This document shows positions 30,495 through 34,771 of a stretch of DNA of 34,771 bases, piece by piece. Origin of the DNA: Candidatus Woesearchaeota archaeon (GTDB taxonomy: Archaea; Nanobdellota; Nanobdellia; Woesearchaeales; WJIZ01); contig JAAOYF010000034.1 in the NCBI GenBank assembly GCA_018221205.1, forward strand, positions 1-34,771, read 5' to 3'. Position 1 is the first letter of the stretch, and each line of letters opens with the position of its first letter. Below the pieces are notes generated by a model. That model was not told the origin of the DNA. It made no database searches and saw only the letters and a list, made by a program, of their open reading frames with translations. The position numbers and the translations under genes were made by a program.

Positions 30495-32504
30495 TTAACC
30501 TATCTTCTTGTCTTTACCGATGATATCTTTCATCAGATATTCATTTTCTACATAATATAATGACATGATCTTCCCGACCTGCTCGATATCTTCAAGGTTG
30601 TGTTTCACCAGATATTTCAGCACCCTGATCTTCTCATTCATCATCTCTTGCAGTTCCTCTGTCGTGTTGCCGGTGTATAATTCCAAGGTTTTGAAGAGGG
30701 CGATTGACTTGTTCGCAACTTCCATATTGTCTGTCCGGGGATTGTATTGGTAGAGGACATTCACCTCTCCTGATTTCGTGATCTCTGCCAATTGGAACGT
30801 TCTCCTGATGCCTGTTCGTCTGTTCCTGAACTGTACGATCATCAATGAGATGGCAGGCATCATCGTCTTAGGCACGCTCACAGGAGGATTCGTGAGTCTT
30901 ATTAACGCCTCTTCAGCATTGTTGGCATGGAATGTCGCATAGCAGCTGTGGCCGGTATGGATTGCCTCGAACAAGGTCTCAGCCTGCACCTTCTTACGGA
31001 CCTCTCCCACGATGATTCTGTCGGGACGCATACGCAGGCTATTCACCAGGAGATCCTCCATCTCGATAGCCCCTTTGCCTTCTGGATTCGGCGGTCTGCT
31101 CACCATAGGGATCCAGTGCATATAGCGCGGCAGCCTTATCTCTCGTGTATCCTCTATGCTGATGATTCGCTGGTTGGGAGGTATCAGGTTTGTCAGCACA
31201 TTCAGGGCAGAGGTCTTTCCAGAAGCTGTTCCTCCGACGATCAAAGCGCTCAGCTCATATTGCATTACCAGCCAGATCAATGCTGCAGTGGTATAGTCCA
31301 TGGTCTTTGTCTTCAGAAACTTGGTGATGGTCCAAGGATCATGTGAGAACTTTCTGATTGTGATCGTCGGACCGTCTACCGTGATCGGCTTGATCGTTGC
31401 ATTGACTCGGTCTCCATTGGGCAGGTGCGCGTCAAGGAGAGGGACAAGGGTAGTGATCTCCCTTCCGATCTTTCTGCCAGTCATGCTCGCCAGATGGACA
31501 ATCTGAGTATCATTCTGCAAGTATTGATTGGTCTTGCACCATCCCCATTTCTTATGGTAGATATAGACAGGATCATCACTCCTGTTGATGACGATTTCCT
31601 CAAGATCATCATCTGCTTTGATGATCTCTACAATGCCTAGTCCTAAGACTTTTGAGATGAGATAGCTCACGAGGAATCGTTGGGTCTCGGCCCCGACATG
31701 CGCGAAGCTTTCAGAGACCAGCCTGGCAAGATGATTCTGCACAGTCTTGTCGAGTTTCTCAAAGTCTCCTTCAGCCAATTCTAACGTGCCTAGGTTGATC
31801 TGGTCGATGAGCTTCAGCCGGATCTCTTCAAGGATAAGATCAGTCGTGCCGCTGATGATAGGGATCATCATATGGTAGTACCTGCTCGGCTTCATCCTCT
31901 CGCTGTAGACGATGACCTTGACCGTGATGTCCATATAGTTGAAAGAGTATTCATCAAGGATGGTGATGTTTTTGTTGGTGTGGATGGCCTGCTCGTCCAT
32001 GTCTGGATCAGCGGCCTCTCTCTTTTCAGTCACATCTAATCCTGCAAAGATTGCTTCCACTTGAGTTCGGGCCCAGCCAGCTCCAAGCAGAGTATCCATA
32101 AGGGCTTCTTTGTCGATATCCTTTTCCAAGGCAGAAGAGATATACTTTTTGAGCAGGAGGGTCTTGGCGACCATATCGCTCGTCTTATCTTTATCTCCTG
32201 TATCTTTGAGTAGTTCAGCTACCTGAGATTTGTTCCATCCAGAACTTTCTAATTCTCCCTTGACCTGACCCTTTGTCTTTCCTTTACCGAGTTCATCCGC
32301 GATGAATCTCTTGGCGGTCTGGCTGCTGTCCTCTCCGATAGTCTGAGGGATGCTTGTTTCAACCTTCTCATGGATCTTCTTCAGGGCAGTCCTGGTGCTT
32401 CTCTCAGAGATTCCAGCTTTCTTAAGGTTGGAGACTATCTTAGCTTCAGGGACATTCTTTCTTAGGTGTTCTTCAATATACTGAAGAACCTTTGCATTTA
32501 CCAC
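30495..32504 (-). CDS. Type IV pilus/archaellum-type assembly ATPase with N-terminal repeats (operon B)
   Basis: 669 residues, VirB11/PulE-type motor. The ATPase core shows GTASGKT (Walker A, about 424-430), IISIEDTREIRL, a Walker B-like RIIVGEVR and the His box HTGHSCYATFHANN. The first ~150 residues contain three helical repeats, each of the form YI..L..(10-12)..LxxAGWxxxQVExxL (near residues 8, 67 and 117). The start is a GTG at 32504, forced by an in-frame TAA 12 nt upstream; no ATG is available. It follows the AbrB gene by 9 bp. It differs from the operon A ATPase in length, N-terminus and sequence, so two distinct appendage motors are encoded. It drives assembly with the two GspF-type proteins downstream. 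Confidence 0.92.
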   Translation of the reverse strand: MVNAKVLQYIEEHLRKNVPEAKIVSNLKKAGISERSTRTALKKIHEKVETSIPQTIGEDSSQTAKRFIADELGKGKTKGQVKGELESSGWNKSQVAELLKDTGDKDKTSDMVAKTLLLKKYISSALEKDIDKEALMDTLLGAGWARTQVEAIFAGLDVTEKREAADPDMDEQAIHTNKNITILDEYSFNYMDITVKVIVYSERMKPSRYYHMMIPIISGTTDLILEEIRLKLIDQINLGTLELAEGDFEKLDKTVQNHLARLVSESFAHVGAETQRFLVSYLISKVLGLGIVEIIKADDDLEEIVINRSDDPVYIYHKKWGWCKTNQYLQNDTQIVHLASMTGRKIGREITTLVPLLDAHLPNGDRVNATIKPITVDGPTITIRKFSHDPWTITKFLKTKTMDYTTAALIWLVMQYELSALIVGGTASGKTSALNVLTNLIPPNQRIISIEDTREIRLPRYMHWIPMVSRPPNPEGKGAIEMEDLLVNSLRMRPDRIIVGEVRKKVQAETLFEAIHTGHSCYATFHANNAEEALIRLTNPPVSVPKTMMPAISLMIVQFRNRRTGIRRTFQLAEITKSGEVNVLYQYNPRTDNMEVANKSIALFKTLELYTGNTTEELQEMMNEKIRVLKYLVKHNLEDIEQVGKIMSLYYVENEYLMKDIIGKDKKIG

Positions 32505-32513
32505 TCTCTTTTT

Positions 32514-32666
32514 TTACCTCTTTTTTTTGATCTCAATAATGAATGTATTCTTGGTGTGCTCTCTGAAAACGACCTCCGTACCTTTGTCTATTCCTTTAAA
32601 CTCTGCAATCTTCTTAGGAAGAGTAATGATAAGCTGATTATTAGGAGTCTTCTGTACTTTAACCAT
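32514..32666 (-). CDS. Small AbrB/SpoVT-type swapped-hairpin DNA-binding protein
   Basis: 50 residues. The pattern KVQKTPNNQLIITLPKKIAE followed by FKGIDKGTEVVFREHTKNTF is the AbrB/SpoVT (MazE-like) swapped-hairpin domain; archaeal versions of this length are common. The ATG at 32666 is preceded by AAAGGAGGTTGA, a strong Shine-Dalgarno (6-8 nt spacing). It is the first gene of operon B (9 bp before the ATPase), just as an RHH gene heads operon A. A TATA-like TATAAAAA (plus-strand reading) at 32693-32700 lies about 30 nt upstream. It probably represses its own operon; no antitoxin partner is seen nearby. Confidence 0.88.
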   Translation of the reverse strand: MVKVQKTPNNQLIITLPKKIAEFKGIDKGTEVVFREHTKNTFIIEIKKKR

Positions 32667-32671
32667 GCTCA

Positions 32672-32700
32672 ACCTCCTTTTGGGTCAACTCCTATAAAAA
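32672..32700 (-). promoter_or_regulatory. Promoter and Shine-Dalgarno of the AbrB-led pilus operon B
   Basis: AGGAGGTT (32672-32679) sits 6-8 nt before the ATG at 32666, the clearest Shine-Dalgarno in the window. The TATA-like element at 32693-32700 would start transcription close to the Shine-Dalgarno itself, so a more distal promoter in the AT-rich 32700-32810 stretch is possible. That stretch shows repeated TAATATTAAAAATA-like runs but no gene. Confidence 0.45.
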
Positions 32701-32812
32701 GGTTACTATTAGAAAACATAGTAAAAAAAGTAATAAAAAGAAGAGTATAACTAATATTAAAAATAATATTAAAAATACTATTATCTCTAAAGCAGGGAAG
32801 CAAGATAACAAA

Positions 32813-32851
32813 TTTTAAATAGCAATCGAATAGAAAACAGATGAGGTGATA
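32813..32851 (+). promoter_or_regulatory. TATA box and Shine-Dalgarno of the pilin operon
   Basis: TTTTAAATA at 32813-32821 places the transcript start near 32843, just before GAGGTGAT (32844-32851), a strong Shine-Dalgarno. That site is 3-6 nt upstream of the ATT codon at 32854, which is the only position giving a full class III signal peptide. Confidence 0.55.
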
Positions 32852-32853
32852 GT

Positions 32854-33291
32854 ATTAAAGCACAGTATTCAGTAGAGTTCATGCTAGTGTTCGCCTTCTC
32901 GCTTCTAATCTTGGTTCCAATAATCAGTATTCTCCAATCAGAATACTCTGAAAGCAAGCAGACATTGGATGAAAGCCAGGCCTCTCAGATATTGAATGAG
33001 TTGGCTATCGCAGCCCAGGGTAGGTATTATTCAGGTTATCCTGCTAGGACAACACTCGATCTCTATTTCCCTCGTGGAATAATCGAGTTGAATTCTATAG
33101 TGGTCGATACTGATGAGGGAAAGAAATCCGAGATCTTTGCGCTCATCCAGAGGGGAAGGGCAGAAGTGAAAGTGACCAAGACAGTGCCTTTTGCAGTGAA
33201 CATCACCCTCAAGAATTCTGACGGTAGAAGAAAGATCCTCATAAAAGCAGAAAAGGACAACTACGTCAATATAACAGACCCAGTAGAATGA
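32854..33291 (+). CDS. Class III signal-peptide pilin, AUU start
   Basis: 145 residues if initiated at the ATT at 32854. The N-terminus KAQYSVEFMLVFAFSLLILV is the class III signal peptide: charged residue, Gln, Ser, Glu-Phe, then a hydrophobic helix, as in archaellins and type IV pilins. The first in-frame ATG (32881) would remove the QYSVEF processing motif. No ATG, GTG or TTG exists between the in-frame stop at 32842 and 32881, so AUU initiation is proposed, directed by GAGGTGAT. The mature part is small and beta-rich (VKVTKTVPFAVNITLK). It overlaps the next pilin by ATGA. It would be cleaved by a PibD-type peptidase, not present in this window. Confidence 0.8.
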   Translation: MKAQYSVEFMLVFAFSLLILVPIISILQSEYSESKQTLDESQASQILNELAIAAQGRYYSGYPARTTLDLYFPRGIIELNSIVVDTDEGKKSEIFALIQRGRAEVKVTKTVPFAVNITLKNSDGRRKILIKAEKDNYVNITDPVE

Positions 33292-34361
33292 AGAAAGCAC
33301 AATATGCTATGGAGTTCATCATGTTCTTCGCTATTCTCTCGATTATCTTCTTTGTTTGGCTTGTCATCTATTCAAATCTTAGCGCAGAGTCTTTTGCAGA
33401 CCGTGACAGAAAAGCTATAGAAGATCTGGGAAAGTCAATTCAATCTCATGTTTCTATTGCCTCATCTGCCTATCCAGGCTATCGCTCTGAAGCGCTCATG
33501 ATTCCCTTGAGGGCAGGCCCTGTACCCTTCATCATCAACAACTCAGAATATGTCATTGAACTGAAGACAGCCAAAGGAGACTTTCTCTTCAATATTCCCT
33601 ATACAGTCGGCAAACTGCAGAAAGGAAAGAACATTCTCTGGAACATCAACGGGATAGTGGCTATTGGGAACGAAACAATATCCAATATCAATCCCCTCAT
33701 CAGAAATGGCTTGGTATTTGCAGTCCATCTTGACAACAGTTCATTGTTGGATGAGAACGAGACAAATCTGACAGGTATCAGTGATAATCACCATAAAGGT
33801 TTCTGCCTCGACGCCTCTAATGCCTGTCCGTTGGTAAAAGAAGGCAAGTATGATAATGCTCGTGACTTTGACGGCACAAATGATGTGATCACAGTAAGGG
33901 ATCATGCAAGCTTAGATTTCGGTACTGATCATTTCACGATTTCCTTATGGGTAAAAGCATCTGCTTCTGGGATTGAGGAATCTCTTATAAGCAAATATGA
34001 TGCAACATTCATCCAGCCAGGATGGGATGTGCGGTTTAATGCTGCCGATCAAATCGAGCTTCTCCAAATCATGGCCGAAGAGATGCCCATTGCTCAGATA
34101 GGAGGTGCACGGGATGATGCATGGCACCACGTGGCTTTTGCAGTGGATAGGGTGAACGATGAAGTGACAGCATACTTGGACAATATTGATTTAGGCGCAA
34201 TACCTCATGCTCCCTTTGGCACATTGGATAACGATGAGGACCTCTTATTGGGTGATGGGAAGGGGAACCTTGATGGAATGCTCGATGAGATTAGGTTATA
34301 TAAGAGACTGCTTTCTCCAGTAGAAATCAATGTCCTGGCAACCTATCCCCCACTCGATTAA
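33288..34361 (+). CDS. Class III signal-peptide pilin fused to a LamG-like lectin domain
   Basis: 357 residues. The N-terminus MKKAQYAMEFIMFFAILSII is a class III signal peptide with its hydrophobic helix, homologous to the previous pilin. Residues ~40-155 form a pilin-type beta region. From about 185 to the end the sequence matches the laminin G/concanavalin-like jelly roll (LamG_3): ARDFDGTNDVITVRDHASLD, FTISLWVKAS, WHHVAFAVDRVND, VTAYLDNIDLGAI, and LLLGDGKGNLDGMLDEIRLY. The domain usually binds glycans or proteins, so this may be an adhesive minor (tip) pilin used in cell-cell contact. Its start overlaps the preceding stop by ATGA; its stop overlaps that of the AAA ATPase gene by 4 bp. Confidence 0.88.
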   Translation: MKKAQYAMEFIMFFAILSIIFFVWLVIYSNLSAESFADRDRKAIEDLGKSIQSHVSIASSAYPGYRSEALMIPLRAGPVPFIINNSEYVIELKTAKGDFLFNIPYTVGKLQKGKNILWNINGIVAIGNETISNINPLIRNGLVFAVHLDNSSLLDENETNLTGISDNHHKGFCLDASNACPLVKEGKYDNARDFDGTNDVITVRDHASLDFGTDHFTISLWVKASASGIEESLISKYDATFIQPGWDVRFNAADQIELLQIMAEEMPIAQIGGARDDAWHHVAFAVDRVNDEVTAYLDNIDLGAIPHAPFGTLDNDEDLLLGDGKGNLDGMLDEIRLYKRLLSPVEINVLATYPPLD

Positions 34362-34771
34362 CCCATATAAGAAGGCTTTTCTTCTTTCATCTGCTTCCCT
34401 TTTGCAGAACTGAATCCACTCTTCAATTCTTCATACGCTTTCTGTATGTCAGGTGTGACAGAAGGAGGGACTTTTTCTAAAGCATCCTCAAAGTTTTTTA
34501 GCGTGACTTCTTTTGCCTTGATATCTTTCCGAAGTGCAAGAATCGCAGCTTCCCTGCAGACAGCCTCGATATCAGCGCCTGCATAGCCAGCTGATTTCTT
34601 GGCTAATTCCTTGATATCAACACCCTTCAGAGGCATCCCTTTTGTATGGACCTTAAAGATCTCCTCTCTGCCTTTGGCATCAGCAGGAGGGACAAGGATG
34701 ATTCGATCAAATCGTCCCGGTCTCAATAATCCGGTGTCGATGATATCAGGCCTGTTGGTCGCAGCCAGGAT
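34358..34771 (-). CDS. CDC48/VCP-type AAA ATPase, C-terminal fragment
   Basis: The frame is open to the right edge (34771), so only the last 137 residues are visible and the N-terminus lies outside. The visible part begins ILAATNRPDIIDTGLLRPGR, containing the sensor 1 Asn and both arginine fingers of an AAA domain, followed by FDRIILVPPADAKGREEIF, the VHTKGMPL helix and the SAGYAGADIEAVCREAA lid with sensor 2 region. The D2-domain spacing and the tail (VPPSVTPDIQKAYEEL) fit CDC48/VAT/p97. These hexamers unfold proteins for the proteasome. The window does not show which paralogue it is. Confidence 0.9.
   Translation of the reverse strand: MLAATNRPDIIDTGLLRPGRFDRIILVPPADAKGREEIFKVHTKGMPLKGVDIKELAKKSAGYAGADIEAVCREAAILALRKDIKAKEVTLKNFEDALEKVPPSVTPDIQKAYEELKSGFSSAKGKQMKEEKPSYMG

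Noticed and set aside
32700-32810. CRISPR-like or origin-like AT repeats in the gap before the pilins
   Set aside because: The TAATATTAAAAATA-like runs are short and irregular with no spacers or regular period; probably AT-rich promoter sequence.

Overview
The window is a 34.8 kb, densely packed archaeal chromosome segment. Archaeal markers are an intron-bearing tRNA-Phe, HerA/Mre11, an OB-fold SSB, translin, a TrmB regulator, class III (archaellin/pilin-type) signal peptides, VirB11/ArlI-type secretion ATPases, a KaiC/RAD55-like ATPase and a CDC48-type AAA ATPase. Most transcription units have a TATA box about 24-30 nt upstream of the first codon, as expected for leaderless mRNAs. The mixture of these genes with bacterial-type genes (AspRS, TGT, a cyclophilin lipoprotein, a SpoIIAB/RsbW-like HATPase) and small host-adapted-looking loci suggests a DPANN archaeon, probably of the Woesearchaeota/Pacearchaeota/Nanoarchaeota group. 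This lineage call is inference from gene content; no search was possible.

Layout. 1-4.7 kb: a truncated conserved hypothetical (-), the OBG/YchF GTPase (+), a three-gene minus-strand cassette matching OapABC/ArvABC (Era-like GTPase, DUF2073 protein, Zn ribbon; linked to extracellular vesicle formation in haloarchaea), then a two-gene operon with a PIN-domain protein. 4.8-8.1 kb: HerA, Mre11 and a HATPase-fold protein; Rad50 and NurA are not adjacent. 8.1-12.4 kb: minus-strand operon aspS (bacterial type)-asnS-rdgB-cyclophilin, with four tandem perfect hairpins between asnS and rdgB. 12.5-16.8 kb: a frameshifted small gene, a YhhQ-type queuosine-precursor transporter with two P-loop-less RecA-like paralogs (+), and a converging translin-TGT-Zn-ribbon operon (-). 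The TGT is bacterial-type rather than archaeosine-type, so transporter plus TGT look like 7-deazaguanine base salvage.

16.9-34.4 kb is mostly a surface-appendage region. It holds three homologous small membrane proteins in tandem, two coiled-coil proteins, and two separate type IV pilus-like assembly operons. Operon A (+) is RHH regulator-ATPase-double GspF protein. Operon B (-) is AbrB regulator-ATPase-two single GspF proteins-helical protein. Two class III signal-peptide pilins follow, one starting at a non-canonical AUU and one carrying a LamG-like lectin domain. Interspersed are tRNA-Phe, SSB, a divergent TrmB/GNAT-like pair and an HTH-KaiC pair. The window ends inside a CDC48-type AAA ATPase (-).

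The strongest points for follow-up are the paired pilus operons each headed by a tiny DNA-binding protein, the lectin pilin and AUU-start pilin, the Arv cassette, the bacterial-type TGT with a YhhQ transporter, and unusual tandem or interleaved intergenic inverted repeats. No CRISPR array, transposase or rRNA was seen, and no gene-free stretch exceeds about 300 bases.
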